64,000 bases of DNA from Pseudomonadales bacterium (GCA_024234635.1 JACKNX010000001.1:248001-312000); one strand, 5' to 3'; shown: positions 53,620-62,383, counted from the stretch's first letter. The notes: generated by a model from the sequence alone, not told the origin. Translations and numbers: made by a program.

Positions 53620-54591
53620 ATGTCGACACACAAACCGATCCTGCGACCAGCCATAGTCACGCTGCTCCTCGTTGTCCTGGTACCACCGCTGATGTCCGCG
53701 CTGCGCCCAGCGCCGGATCGTGAATTGCAGGGCAAGCGACTCGCGGACGTCACCTATCGCGAGGTTGACTTCACCAATGCCACGCAGAACATCGCGTTGG
53801 CGGGCATGCTGTTCATTCCCGCGGGGCACGCTCCTCACCCTGCCGTGGTGATAGTCCATGGCGCGGGGACCAGCCGGCGCGACAACCCGTGGTATCTGAC
53901 GCTTGCACACGACATGCAGCAGCGGGGATTTCTGGTACTCCTGCCGGACAAACGAGGCAGCGGGCGTTCCGGTGGCGACTGGCGGACGGCTTCCTTCGCG
54001 GATCTGGCAACCGACACCCAGGCCGCGATCGGCTATCTCCGCGCCGCGTACGGGGACCAGATCAGTGTGCTTGGCGTCGCCGGCATGAGCCAGGGCGGAC
54101 AGGTGGCACCGCTCGCCGCCGCAAGGACTCCCGCCGTGGACTTTGTCATCAACGTGGTTGGCTCCACCGTGCCCTTCACTGACGCCCTCGACTACGAGGA
54201 AGTCAACAACCTGCGCGAATTCGGCTTCCTGCCCGGTATTGCCGACGTGATCGCCTTCTTCTCCACACGCTACATCCGCTTCGTGCGCCAGCCGGAATTC
54301 TGGGCCGCGAACGGCAACTGGGATCCGCTGCCATGGTGGCGCACCATGCGGATCCCGGCACTGATCCTCTACGGCGCCGCCGACCGCAACACGCCAGTGG
54401 CCGCATCCGTGGCGCGACTCGAGAGCCTGTGCAATCCCGCCATTCGGGTCGTGGTATTTGCCGGCTCCGGGCATCCTGTTGAAGACCCGCCTGGCCATGG
54501 CAACCGGATTTTCCGCCAGGATGCACTGGACACCATTGGCGACTTCATCGACCAGCTTCCGCAACCGACGCTGCCCCGCTCAGCCATGTAA
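53620..54591 (+). CDS. Exported or membrane-anchored alpha/beta hydrolase
   Basis: A 323-residue hydrolase. An N-terminal hydrophobic stretch (IVTLLLVVLVPPLMSAL) acts as signal or anchor. VIVHGAGTSRRDNPWY gives the oxyanion region, GMSQGGQ the nucleophile Ser, YGAADRNTP the Asp and GSGHPVED the His, similar to acyl-peptide/DLH-like serine hydrolases. The 217-base gap upstream shows no gene. The ATG at 53620 was chosen as the first giving a signal-like start. Confidence 0.82.
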   Translation: MSTHKPILRPAIVTLLLVVLVPPLMSALRPAPDRELQGKRLADVTYREVDFTNATQNIALAGMLFIPAGHAPHPAVVIVHGAGTSRRDNPWYLTLAHDMQQRGFLVLLPDKRGSGRSGGDWRTASFADLATDTQAAIGYLRAAYGDQISVLGVAGMSQGGQVAPLAAARTPAVDFVINVVGSTVPFTDALDYEEVNNLREFGFLPGIADVIAFFSTRYIRFVRQPEFWAANGNWDPLPWWRTMRIPALILYGAADRNTPVAASVARLESLCNPAIRVVVFAGSGHPVEDPPGHGNRIFRQDALDTIGDFIDQLPQPTLPRSAM

Positions 54592-54618
54592 ACTGCCGCC
54601 GTTGCGCAAAGCAACCAG

Positions 54619-55341
54619 ATGGTCGCTGTCACGCAGAGGGAACCGGGAGTCTTGAGCAGCCACGAAAAACACCGCTCGCATCGCATCGGCTGGCTTCGTG
54701 CCGCCGTATTGGGTGCCAACGACGGTATCGTCTCCACCGCCAGCCTCGTTATCGGCGTCGCTGCCGCGGGGGTGGCGCGCGGCGAGATACTGCTGGCCGG
54801 CGTGGCCGGGCTGGTCGCCGGCGCCATGTCCATGGCGGCCGGTGAGTACGTATCGGTCAGTTCGCAGGCGGACACCGAGGAGGCGGATCTTGCGCAGGAG
54901 CGTATCTCGCTGGAGGAGAACGAGGCGTTCGAGCGTCGGGAGCTGGCGCGGATCTACGAGGAACGGGGCCTGACCAAACCGCTTGCCGCTGAAGTTGCCC
55001 GACAACTGATGGAACACGATGCACTCGGAGCCCATGCCCGGGACGAAATCGGCATCGTCGAGCAGACGCGTGCGAACCCCTTGCAGGCCGCCGCTTCCTC
55101 AGCGGGCACCTTTACCATCGGCGCGGCGCTGCCGCTCGTCGCCGCGTGGTTTGCACCACTTTCCGGCTTGCTTCCCACGGTTTCCGTCACGTCGCTCGTA
55201 TCGCTGGCGTTTCTGGGTGGGGTCGCGGCGCGCGCGGGTGGCGCACCCATCGTCAAGGCCTCGGCGCGGGTGACGTTCTGGGGTGCACTGGCCATGTTGG
55301 CAACCGCCGCCGTCGGGCGCCTGTTTGGCGTTACGGTCTAA
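54619..55341 (+). CDS. VIT/CCC1 family iron-manganese transporter
   Basis: A 240-residue membrane protein. AAVLGANDGIVSTASLVIGV is the first helix with the family Asp-Gly, GAMSMAAGEYVSVSSQAD the second with the metal-binding Met/Glu, then a cytoplasmic Glu-rich helix pair (ERISLEENEAFERRELARI) and three more membrane segments. The family exports Fe2+ or Mn2+. TTG at 54652, after GGGAG, is an alternative start that would remove 11 residues. Confidence 0.88.
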   Translation: MVAVTQREPGVLSSHEKHRSHRIGWLRAAVLGANDGIVSTASLVIGVAAAGVARGEILLAGVAGLVAGAMSMAAGEYVSVSSQADTEEADLAQERISLEENEAFERRELARIYEERGLTKPLAAEVARQLMEHDALGAHARDEIGIVEQTRANPLQAAASSAGTFTIGAALPLVAAWFAPLSGLLPTVSVTSLVSLAFLGGVAARAGGAPIVKASARVTFWGALAMLATAAVGRLFGVTV

Positions 55342-55374
55342 TTTCAGGCGCGCGGTGCGCCTTCAGCGGCATGA

Positions 55375-55392
55375 AAGGCCCCGAAAGGCCTT
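55375..55392. terminator. Weak hairpin between convergent genes
   Basis: AAGGCC at 55375-55380 can pair with GGCCTT at 55387-55392 across the loop CCGAAA. It lies between the stops of the VIT transporter and the MaoC gene, where a shared transcription stop is expected. No T-run follows on either strand, so function is doubtful. Confidence 0.3.
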
Positions 55393-55418
55393 CCATGAAT
55401 TGCACGGCGCACCCTGTC

Positions 55419-55829
55419 TCAGGAATCGACCCGCGCGGCCGCATAACCGGACAGAACCACCGCATCGTTCTGGTTGCGCGTTTCGACCTTCAGATTGACG
55501 ATGCCGTCCTCCACGCTCTCCACGGTCGCCGTGGAATGCAGGGTATCGCCCGGCCACACCTGGCTGGTGAACCGTACACCGTACTTGGTGAGCCGACCGT
55601 CACCCACATAGTTGGTGAGCATGCGGCCCGTCATGCCCATGGTCAGCATGCCGTGCGCGAACACCGACGGGTAACCGGCCACCTTGGTGGTGAAGATTTC
55701 ATCCGTGTGCAGGGGGTTATAGTCGCCCGAGGTGCCTGCGTACATCACGAGCTGTGTACGCTTCAGGTCCTCCACGAGGCATTCGGTGTAGGTATCGCCC
55801 ACTTTCAACTGGCTTGCCTTGAGTGCCAT
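55419..55829 (-). CDS. MaoC-family (R)-hydratase
   Basis: A 136-residue hotdog protein with the hydratase-2 motif AGTSGDYNPLHTD (catalytic Asp and His) and FAHGMLTMG. Such proteins hydrate or dehydrate enoyl-CoA thioesters. It is encoded 11 bases after a FAS1-like dehydratase partner, an arrangement known from HadAB/HadBC-type heterodimers. The actual acyl group is not known. Confidence 0.88.
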   Translation of the reverse strand: MALKASQLKVGDTYTECLVEDLKRTQLVMYAGTSGDYNPLHTDEIFTTKVAGYPSVFAHGMLTMGMTGRMLTNYVGDGRLTKYGVRFTSQVWPGDTLHSTATVESVEDGIVNLKVETRNQNDAVVLSGYAAARVDS

Positions 55830-55840
55830 CTTCCCCCCCT

Positions 55841-56338
55841 TTACTTCTGATCCACCGGACGTTCGGTGCGTACACCAACGCCGCGGGCGGTAACCACCAG
55901 TTCACCGTTCTGATCACGGTATTCCGTGATGGTTTCCGAGAACACCAGCTTGCCGGAGCGCTTGCCTTCCTTTTCCCAGGTCTTGCCGGGTCTGACCGTA
56001 ACGGTGAGTACGTCACCCGGTTTCGGATGACGGTGATATTCATAGTGCTGCTCCGCATGCAGACCACCGCCGCCACCGCCACCGCCACCGCCAGCGTCAC
56101 GCTTGACGCCGGTAGGCTCCTTGCCGGAGCCGAACCAGGGCTGGCCGACCTTCGGGCGCAGGAAGTAGTTGGGATTGAACTGCGCGCTGGACTGCACGAA
56201 CGTCGGTGGCGCAATGATGTGCCCCACTTCCGTGGTCTTCGCGTAATCCTCGTCGTAGTAGATCTGGTTATCGTCCGCGACCGAGCGCGCGAACATCATG
56301 ATGTGCGTCGCTTCCACCGGAAACCTGTCGCCTGCCAT
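55841..56338 (-). CDS. FAS1-like dehydratase (MaoC_dehydrat_N) with polyglycine tract
   Basis: A 165-residue hotdog protein beginning VEATHIMMFARSVADDNQIY, with HIIAPPTFVQSSAQFNP, typical of the non-catalytic or N-terminal half of hydratase pairs. At residues about 83-92 is a run of ten glycines encoded by 56063-56092, an alternating GGC/GGT tract. It is unusual in this family and is predicted to be a flexible loop. Co-transcribed with the adjacent MaoC gene, with which it should pair. Confidence 0.85.
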   Translation of the reverse strand: MAGDRFPVEATHIMMFARSVADDNQIYYDEDYAKTTEVGHIIAPPTFVQSSAQFNPNYFLRPKVGQPWFGSGKEPTGVKRDAGGGGGGGGGGLHAEQHYEYHRHPKPGDVLTVTVRPGKTWEKEGKRSGKLVFSETITEYRDQNGELVVTARGVGVRTERPVDQK

Positions 56339-56396
56339 CCGTTCCCCCTTTCTGGTCTTGAGCAGGCGGTTAGTGTCGCTGAAATCCGCCGCGGAG

Positions 56397-57173
56397 TCAG
56401 CGACCCTTGAATTCGGGCGGGCGCTTCTCCAGGAAGGCGGTGATGCCTTCCACTTTGTCCTCCGTCTGCACCAGGGCACCCTGCGCATACTTCTCGAACA
56501 TCAACGCGCCGGCAAGGCTCGCTTCCATGCCGAAGTGCACCATGGCTTTCATGGTGCGCGGCACAAAGGGCGCGAAACTGGCGAGGTGTTCCGCCATGCG
56601 CTGGGCTTCTGCGAGCAGCTCGTCCGCGGCAACCACCCGGGTGACCAGGCCGATCGCCAGTGCCCGTTCGGCATTGATGGGCTCACCCATGAGCATCATT
56701 TCCATGCCCCATCCGCGGCCCACGATGCGCGGCAGACGTGCCGTGGCACCGCCTCCCGGGATGATCCCCAGCTTGCCTTCCGGCGTTGCAAAACGCGCAT
56801 GGGGCACACAGATCCGCAGATCACAACCGAGCGCAACTTCCAGCCCACCCCCCATGCAGATGCCATTGATGGCCGCAATCGTCGGCTTGGGTGTACGTTC
56901 GAGCTGGTCCGCCAGCCCCTGCACAATGGGTTCGAGCGCCTTGCGAAAGTCCCGATGCAGCACCTCCGACAGATCGGAGCCGGATGCAAACGCACGGTCG
57001 CCAGCGCCGGTGATGGTGATCACCCGCACGTTGTCATCCAGCGCCGCGGCACGCGCCGCGTGTTGCAGTTCGTCCAGCGTCGCCAGGGAGATGGCGTTGT
57101 GTTTGTCGGCGCGATTGATGGTGATCAACGCCATCGGACCGCGCAGTTCGTACAGGATGTTTTCGTAGTTCAC
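56397..57173 (-). CDS. Enoyl-CoA hydratase
   Basis: A 258-residue crotonase with both catalytic glutamates: GICMGGGLEVALGCD and FATPEGKLGIIPGGGA. The other oxyanion segment is DRAFASGSDLSEV. The GTG at 57173 gives the normal start (VNYENILYELRG). It is 58 bases upstream of the FAS1-like/MaoC pair on the same strand, so all three could act on one CoA-ester pathway. Confidence 0.88.
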   Translation of the reverse strand: MNYENILYELRGPMALITINRADKHNAISLATLDELQHAARAAALDDNVRVITITGAGDRAFASGSDLSEVLHRDFRKALEPIVQGLADQLERTPKPTIAAINGICMGGGLEVALGCDLRICVPHARFATPEGKLGIIPGGGATARLPRIVGRGWGMEMMLMGEPINAERALAIGLVTRVVAADELLAEAQRMAEHLASFAPFVPRTMKAMVHFGMEASLAGALMFEKYAQGALVQTEDKVEGITAFLEKRPPEFKGR

Positions 57174-57310
57174 GTCGATTCCAGATGCCGGCAAGGCGGG
57201 CCATACCACCCAACCGCGGAATTGTAGGCAAATTCGCTCACCGACGCTGCGGTGGCGTTGGTTCGGGAGCGCCATCGCGGCACTCCCCGTCGAAAGCGGC
57301 AGCGGGGACG

Positions 57311-58060
57311 TCAGCCGTCCTTCAACTTGTCGAACAGTCCCTTCACTTCCTTGTCGAGTTTCTTCTTCACTTTTTCCTTCGCCTTTTCTTTCACCGCATC
57401 CACGTCGATCTGCTGGTTGATCAACTCCTTTGTGACACTGCGGGAGATCGGCCTGACGATCCGGTTAGCCAGCTCCGCGAAGGTGACGCCACCTTCCTTT
57501 GCTCCAACATCCTTCAGGCGCACGTCGGGAACCGTCACCGCCATGGTGCCGGCGAGGTCGGAATTCACGTCCGCGCGGATGCCGGTCAGATTCAGCCTGT
57601 CGACGATCACCCGCACTTCAGGTCCCGCAGCGGTATCGCTGCCGGACGCATAACGCGCCGCGTTCTGCTGCACCCGATTGGCCATGGCTTCCACGTTGGT
57701 GTCCCTGCCCCTGGCAATGACACTCAGCGCGACGGAATCCACCGTCATTTCGGTAAGGTGATAAACCCCGTTACTGCCGTTGTCCGGATCCAGCGCGATG
57801 CCGAGCCGTGTAGTGCCGATGCTCAGAATATTGCCGCCGTCATACCCGCCAGGCTGACCAACCGTCAGCGAGCTGATTTCGCCGGTGCCCTTGTCGAGGG
57901 CGAGGCTGACCCTGCCGACCCTGACAGGCGCCCCCACGATGTCGCTGCCGTACTGCTCTATGGCCCGGGCCAGCAACGAACCTGAATTCAGATACAGCCA
58001 CACGCCCGCTCCACCCAGAACGAGAACAAGTACAAGTACGATCCAGAGCAGAACTTTCAC
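57311..58060 (-). CDS. AsmA-like envelope protein, short form
   Basis: A 249-residue protein with an N-terminal membrane anchor (KVLLWIVLVLVLVLGGAGVW) and a mainly beta periplasmic part (VGAPVRVGRVSLALDKGTGE), ending in a Lys/Glu-rich helix. The arrangement resembles the N-terminal part of AsmA/TamB-type proteins, though full members are longer. The GTG at 58060 overlaps the TGA of the upstream DUF2959 gene, so they form a coupled pair probably acting in the envelope. Confidence 0.7.
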   Translation of the reverse strand: MKVLLWIVLVLVLVLGGAGVWLYLNSGSLLARAIEQYGSDIVGAPVRVGRVSLALDKGTGEISSLTVGQPGGYDGGNILSIGTTRLGIALDPDNGSNGVYHLTEMTVDSVALSVIARGRDTNVEAMANRVQQNAARYASGSDTAAGPEVRVIVDRLNLTGIRADVNSDLAGTMAVTVPDVRLKDVGAKEGGVTFAELANRIVRPISRSVTKELINQQIDVDAVKEKAKEKVKKKLDKEVKGLFDKLKDG

Positions 58061-58713
58061 GCCGCACCTCCCGAATTTTCCAGCTCCTTGAGAAACGCCT
58101 GCGATCTGCCGATGGCTTCCTCCATGTCCGCGATGAGTCTGGCAACATCGTTTTCGATACCGGACAACTCGCCGCGCAACGAAGCGATGGCCTGTGCGTT
58201 CAGATTGTGCTTGAGGAACAGTACCTGATCCTTGAACGCCGTGAGCACGGGTTGCATACGCGCCTCTGCCTGTCGCATGGCTTTCAGCAGGCCGGCGTAC
58301 GCTTTCTTCGATGATTGCAGCTGGCGATTGCTGGATGCACGCAGCTTGGGATTGGAAATCTCGCCTATCTCCCTGCTCCACTCGTCAAACAGGTCGCCGG
58401 AAACATCTTCCACCGCGGCAATCCGGCTGCTGACATCACTTGCGCGCGCGTCAGCGTCGTCATAGGCGGACTGCAGATCTTCGTATGCGCTCTTCAGCGC
58501 GCCATCCTGCTTCCCCGCCACGGCTTCGAAGCGTTCGAGCGTGGTTCGAAATTCCTCCTTGGCATCCTCCTGAGAAGCCATCGCTTCCTCGACGCGGTCT
58601 CGCAGGATATCCCGCTTGTAGACGCCGACCTTCTCCCAGGCGCCGTAGTACGCGGACTCGCATGCGCCCAGTAGCAGCAGCAGGGCAATCGGCAGGACTT
58701 TGTTCATCAGCAT
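58057..58713 (-). CDS. DUF2959 lipoprotein
   Basis: A 218-residue protein with a lipoprotein signal (PIALLLLLGACESAYYGAWE, lipobox LGAC). The mature part is a long helical, probably coiled-coil, domain beginning YYGAWEKVGVYKRDIL, typical of DUF2959. The function of this family is unknown. ATG at 58707 is an alternative start two codons later. It is the first gene of a pair with the AsmA-like protein. Confidence 0.88.
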   Translation of the reverse strand: MLMNKVLPIALLLLLGACESAYYGAWEKVGVYKRDILRDRVEEAMASQEDAKEEFRTTLERFEAVAGKQDGALKSAYEDLQSAYDDADARASDVSSRIAAVEDVSGDLFDEWSREIGEISNPKLRASSNRQLQSSKKAYAGLLKAMRQAEARMQPVLTAFKDQVLFLKHNLNAQAIASLRGELSGIENDVARLIADMEEAIGRSQAFLKELENSGGAA

Positions 58714-58815
58714 CTCCGGGCTGTGTTTGAAAAGTGGCGTGCCATGACCCGGCCAGGATCACGTCGATGGATGTGTGGTCGGCGAATTGGTTCGATTCTG
58801 CCGGACCAGGAACAG

Positions 58816-58839
58816 AAAGGCCGCCCGAAAGCGGCCTTT
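58816..58839 (-). terminator. Intrinsic terminator after the ompA-like gene
   Basis: On the minus strand AAAGGCCGC pairs with GCGGCCTTT over six loop bases (58839-58831 with 58824-58816), followed by TCTGTT. It lies 18 bases past the stop of the OmpA-family gene and has the shape of a rho-independent terminator. Confidence 0.8.
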
Positions 58840-58857
58840 CCCTGCGATCACCCCGGC

Positions 58858-60054
58858 TTACTTCGCCTTGTTGGAGATCTGCGCGGACACGCGACGGTTG
58901 TGCTGACGACCTTCGTCAGTGTCGTTGGTGTCGATGGGTCGGGACTCACCGAAGCCGTCCGCCGAGAGGCGGCTGGCGGCGATGCCACCGTTCTGGATCA
59001 TGTAGTTCATGACCGCGTTCGCGCGACGCTCTGACAACCGCTGGTTGTAGGCATCAGCGCCCCGACTGTCCGTGTGCCCTTCGAGTACCGCGGATGAATT
59101 CGGGAACTGCCTCATGAACGCCACGACCTCATCGATTTCCGGTCCGTGACTGGCGCGCAGCTGCGCGGAGTCGAAATCGAACTCCAGGTTGAGGTCGATG
59201 GTCACCGTTTCGGACAGTTCCGGGGGGCAACCACGTTCATCGACCTGGGTATTGGGTGGGGTGTCCGGACATGCGTCACGATAGTCCGGCACGCCGTCAC
59301 CGTCGGAATCCGGCGGACAGCCACGGCTGTCAACCGCAACGCCCGCAGGCGTACCAGGACACTCGTCCGCGCTGTCGACAACACCGTCGCCGTCGCTGTC
59401 ACGTTCGCAGCCGTCAGGACCGACCGCGGTACCCGGCGGGGTGTTGGGGCACTTGTCCTGCGCGTCCGGTACGCCGTCGCCATCGGTGTCCTTCGGCGCC
59501 GGAGGCGCGATATTGCCGAGGTACGCGGTGAGGCCAAGGAACGCAAACGGCTGCGTGCTGTGCAGGTCCGGCGAATACAGCAGGCGCACATCGCCGCGCA
59601 GTGCCAGACGCTCAGTCAGGTTGCGGAAGGCACCAAAACCGGCATTGATGTTGAAGTCCTTCTCGTCGCCCTGCACACCTTCGAAACTGATGTTGGTGCG
59701 TCCGCCGCCGAGCAGCACGAACGGCTGCCAGGCGCCTTCGTTACGGATGCGGTACAGGGCATCGATCCAGGTCAGCGTGGCGTCGTCATTGCCACTTCCG
59801 CCAGGCAGGTCGAAGTCCATGTTGGCGCGACCCAGCAGGAACTCGAAGTTCAGACGGTCCGTCGCAGGCAGACCAACAATGATGCCGCCACCGAGCTTGC
59901 CGTCGTCGATTCCGATCGAATCGCGATCCGGGGCCTCGAAATAGAGGAAGCCGGGGGAAACATAGACAGAACCCTGATCACCAGCGATCGCGCCGGTTGA
60001 CCAGAGCAGACCCGCGCACAGCAATGCGCACAGGCCGCGAATTCCAGTTCTCAT
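58858..60054 (-). CDS. OmpA-family outer-membrane protein with thrombospondin type-3 repeats
   Basis: A 398-residue protein. The signal peptide (LCALLCAGLLWSTGAIA) is followed by an eight-stranded-barrel-like domain (residues about 24-185). Three calcium-binding repeats of the form DTDGDGVPDAQDKCPNTPPG follow at about 190-275. The C-terminal OmpA domain has LEGHTDSRGADAYNQRLSERR, which binds peptidoglycan. I chose ATG 60054 because AAGGAG lies nine bases before it; an ATG at 60075 is upstream of that site. It is monocistronic. Confidence 0.92.
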   Translation of the reverse strand: MRTGIRGLCALLCAGLLWSTGAIAGDQGSVYVSPGFLYFEAPDRDSIGIDDGKLGGGIIVGLPATDRLNFEFLLGRANMDFDLPGGSGNDDATLTWIDALYRIRNEGAWQPFVLLGGGRTNISFEGVQGDEKDFNINAGFGAFRNLTERLALRGDVRLLYSPDLHSTQPFAFLGLTAYLGNIAPPAPKDTDGDGVPDAQDKCPNTPPGTAVGPDGCERDSDGDGVVDSADECPGTPAGVAVDSRGCPPDSDGDGVPDYRDACPDTPPNTQVDERGCPPELSETVTIDLNLEFDFDSAQLRASHGPEIDEVVAFMRQFPNSSAVLEGHTDSRGADAYNQRLSERRANAVMNYMIQNGGIAASRLSADGFGESRPIDTNDTDEGRQHNRRVSAQISNKAK

Positions 60055-60110
60055 GTGCAAGCTCTCCTTCGTCACTCACATGCCCGATCCGCGGATGCGG
60101 ACCGGTGGCC

Positions 60111-60140
60111 ATTATAGCGACCGACAAGGGGATTACAGCC
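60111..60140 (-). promoter_or_regulatory. Probable promoter of the ompA-like gene
   Basis: On the minus strand a perfect -10 box TATAAT lies at 60116-60111, 57 bases ahead of the start at 60054. A -35 box at the usual distance is poor (CTGTAA or GCTGTA). Position and the exact -10 box support it. Confidence 0.5.
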
Positions 60141-60293
60141 AGCACCGGCACCGGCGAGGAACTTCTTTGTAAAAGCGCTGTCAACTCCCCTGGCACCCAC
60201 TCCCCGCCACAGCCGCAATTCTGAATACTCCGCCACATTCGCCAGTGTCGCGCGTGGTCCCGGCAGCAGATTTGCCGGTTACCCAGTGGCGAC

Positions 60294-60358
60294 GCCCGCG
60301 AAGGCGGGCAAGCGCCTCGCAGCGAGGCGGAAAGCGGGCGGCTCCTGGCAGCCGCCCG
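60294..60358. repeat. Three tandem GC-rich hairpins
   Basis: Hairpin 1: GCCCGC (60294-60299) with GCGGGC (60304-60309). Hairpin 2: CGCCTCG (60313-60319) with CGAGGCG (60323-60329). Hairpin 3: CGGGCGGCT (60335-60343) with AGCCGCCCG (60350-60358). They follow each other with three to five bases between. They could be a structured RNA, a REP-like element or a transcription block between the ompA-like unit and the sequence to the right. Confidence 0.75.
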
Positions 60359-60470
60359 GAATTTGCAAGCCACCAGGGAGGAACGCCGCAGACACGGTGA
60401 AGGGCAACGTAGTGAGGAGTAAGCCCCGTCAGACGTTTACGTTCAGGGGATTGAAAGGAGTGGGAATGCA

Positions 60471-60671
60471 GTGAAAATGGATTCAAGTCATCAGGCACTT
60501 CGGCAACTGTGGTACGAGTGGCAGCTGAACAGGCCCTCACACCAGCGCCTCATGATCGTGTTCCACAATCAGGTGGTCTCCCACCATCCGGCCTACCGTC
60601 AGTACACCCTCCTGGATACCCTCGCCGTTCTTGGGTCCGGCTCCCCCACGCCACCGCACGGCGCCAACTGA
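60471..60671 (+). CDS. Possible small protein of unknown function
   Basis: An open frame of 66 codons from GTG 60471 (or ATG 60477) preceded by GAAAGGAG at suitable distance. The peptide begins MDSSHQALRQLWYEWQLNRP and contains many His, Gln and Tyr residues, ending SPTPPHGAN. I do not recognise it. The ribosome-binding site and reasonable composition speak for a gene; there is no other support. Confidence 0.35.
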   Translation: MKMDSSHQALRQLWYEWQLNRPSHQRLMIVFHNQVVSHHPAYRQYTLLDTLAVLGSGSPTPPHGAN

Positions 60672-60955
60672 TCCGCAGGGCGTTCCGGCACTGCCTGATA
60701 TGCCACTCGCAACGGCTCTGTCCGCCGGCTACCCGGTGGCAACGGACGCCACGCCCGCGGCGCTGACGCTTCCACCGGCGCGGTTTGGGCCGGGGAGTCC
60801 CTGAATCAAACTGCCGTGACAGATCCTGATTGGCTCGCGCGATCCATCCGACCACACGACAGAACCGCCCCACCAGGCCCCACCAGGCGGTCGGGTTGCA
60901 GCCGGCCACGTTGCGATTACCAGCGCTGCCGCGCATGGAAGTTCGTTCCATGAGG

Positions 60956-61093
60956 GGCTGCTGAAAAAGCTGCCTGGCACGCCGGCCAGGGATGGCTGGC
61001 CCGAAAATGCAGCGGAATACGCTGCATTTGGCGCGCGCCGGCGAAGCCGACGACTGCTGAAATCAGTCCGGGAGGGACTTTTTCAGCATCCTG
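60956..61093 (+). repeat. MITE-like structured repeat, copy 2
   Basis: About 138 bases matching the copy at 47266. Both ends are kept here: CTGCTGAAAAAG at 60958-60969 and CTTTTTCAGCATC at 61078-61090 are inverted repeats of each other (11 of 12 matching). Between lie conserved small palindromes (CCAGGGATGGCTGG, GCAGCGGAATACGCTGC, CGGCGAAGCCG). There is no open frame. The pattern fits a non-autonomous mobile repeat. Confidence 0.85.
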
Positions 61094-61099
61094 ATAGGT

Positions 61100-61128
61100 G
61101 ATCCGGACAACCCAGGGGTGTCCGGATC
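61100..61128 (-). terminator. Perfect 10-bp hairpin downstream of the DUF481 gene
   Basis: GATCCGGACA at 61100-61109 is exactly complementary to TGTCCGGATC at 61119-61128, with a nine-base loop. It is 20 bases past the stop of the DUF481 gene. A T-run is lacking in the direction of transcription, so it may be an atypical terminator or an mRNA-end stabiliser. Confidence 0.5.
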
Positions 61129-61148
61129 GATCGACCGTTTACCTGCCG

Positions 61149-62153
61149 TCAGAAACGCACGCCAACGCCAACCGCGTAGGTCATGTCCGTTTTCTTGCTG
61201 CCAACCGGCGGTTTGGTCTGGTGCCGCAGGTCTGCCCGGAGGGAGGCGCTCCACCAGTCGTTGAAGAGGAAGGCAAGGCCGGTGGAGGAGTCGATGACTT
61301 CACCCCGATCGGTGTCGAGAATCTTAAGCAGCTGGTGGCGGTGGAAAAATTCCAGCTTTTCACCCGCCAGCAGTCGGCGATAGTTAAGCGCCCAGCGTAA
61401 CGCCGGGTTGGTGGCATCTTCCGCGCCCAGGTCTTCGTAGACGGCACTGAGACCCGCTTCTACCGTCAACGAACCAAGACTGTTGTCCCAGAACCGGTAG
61501 CCCGCCCCGCCGCCAACAATCACACGGGGATCAACGCCGAGCAACGTGTCCCTGAAGTACTGGGCATTGGCGCCCAGGAACCACTTGGGATTTTCCAGGA
61601 ATCGCTTGTAGCCGTAGTTGACGTCGAACTGCTCCTTGGTCGTCACGCTGTCCGCCTCGTCCTGGAAAACTCCCACCGTCAACAGGTGCTCATTTTTCAA
61701 GCTGCGCGCCAGCGACTCGGTGAGAATGGAGAACGAACTCGTGTCCGTGTTGCCGGAGGTGAGTACCGCCGCCAGATCGAGTTTGTGCGACCAGTCCGTC
61801 GCCGACAGGGCTTCCGCCGCGCTCTCACGCGATGCTTTTGAGATGTCCGCCAGCGCGATCTCCCGATCGAGCGCCTTGAGCTGCACGGCGCCGGCATCGC
61901 CTTCCACCGCGCTCTGCAACGCTTCGCCGCCTTTCGTGCGCAGACTCAGATCACCGTCGGTGGCGATACGCGCGATCTTGTCCGCATCCACCGTTACCCG
62001 GCCGGCGTAGTCGGTGCGTATCACGACCTTGCCGCCCGCCATCGAGGTGATGGTGCCTGTCATGACATCGCCATTCGCAAAATCGATCCGGTCGGCCAGC
62101 GCCTGACCTGCCATCAGCGTGACCACCACCGCCACGCACAGTCGTCTCAACAT
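61149..62153 (-). CDS. DUF481 outer-membrane protein
   Basis: A 334-residue protein with a signal peptide (LCVAVVVTLMAGQALA). Residues about 22-100 are a small beta domain (RIDFANGDVMTGTITSMAGG), then a 10-12-strand beta-barrel of DUF481 type begins at SHKLDLAAVLTSGNTDTSS and ends with VGVGVRF, a good barrel terminus with aromatic last residue. The function of DUF481 proteins is unknown; they are presumed outer-membrane channels or receptors. Single-gene unit. Confidence 0.88.
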   Translation of the reverse strand: MLRRLCVAVVVTLMAGQALADRIDFANGDVMTGTITSMAGGKVVIRTDYAGRVTVDADKIARIATDGDLSLRTKGGEALQSAVEGDAGAVQLKALDREIALADISKASRESAAEALSATDWSHKLDLAAVLTSGNTDTSSFSILTESLARSLKNEHLLTVGVFQDEADSVTTKEQFDVNYGYKRFLENPKWFLGANAQYFRDTLLGVDPRVIVGGGAGYRFWDNSLGSLTVEAGLSAVYEDLGAEDATNPALRWALNYRRLLAGEKLEFFHRHQLLKILDTDRGEVIDSSTGLAFLFNDWWSASLRADLRHQTKPPVGSKKTDMTYAVGVGVRF

Positions 62154-62383
62154 CGTCGTTCCTTACTCCAGATTACGGGACCGATTGACCCGGCCCCCGA
62201 ACGGTCGGCCTCGCAAAGACAAGGCGGTACCGGCCAACAAGGGTTCGCACACCAGTGCACACAGCGCGCGCGCTATCCTACTCCGCTTCACCATGAACCC
62301 AAGGGTTTTGACCGGCATTTTGCAATCCGGTGATGGCATCGCAATGCAGACCGGCGGATCGCTCCGACGCCCGAGCCCGCTTG

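Larger units (their letters stand above)
60076..60470. other. Intergenic region left part: promoter and hairpin array
   Basis: There is no gene in these 395 bases. The region holds the ompA-like promoter (about 60111-60140) and three consecutive hairpins at 60294-60358, both listed separately. The stretch after 60360 is purine-rich and includes GAAAGGAG at 60455-60462, a possible ribosome-binding site for the small open frame at 60471. Confidence 0.5.
60672..61148. other. Intergenic region right part
   Basis: No credible gene is seen. It contains a small palindrome CATGGAA-GTTCG-TTCCATG at 60934-60952, the second copy of the structured repeat at 60956-61093, and a hairpin after the DUF481 gene. 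TACCCGGTGGC near 60730 resembles TACCCAGTGGC near 60280, suggesting old local repeats. Confidence 0.5.

Noticed and set aside
55375..55392. Strong bidirectional terminator
   Set aside because: The stem is only six pairs and no T-run follows, so it is kept only as a weak candidate.
60294..60358. CRISPR array
   Set aside because: There are three different hairpins and not a repeated unit with spacers; no cas gene is in the window.
60550..60951. 133-codon minus-strand open frame in the large gap
   Set aside because: Very high Arg/Gly/Cys content, no ribosome-binding site and no motif.
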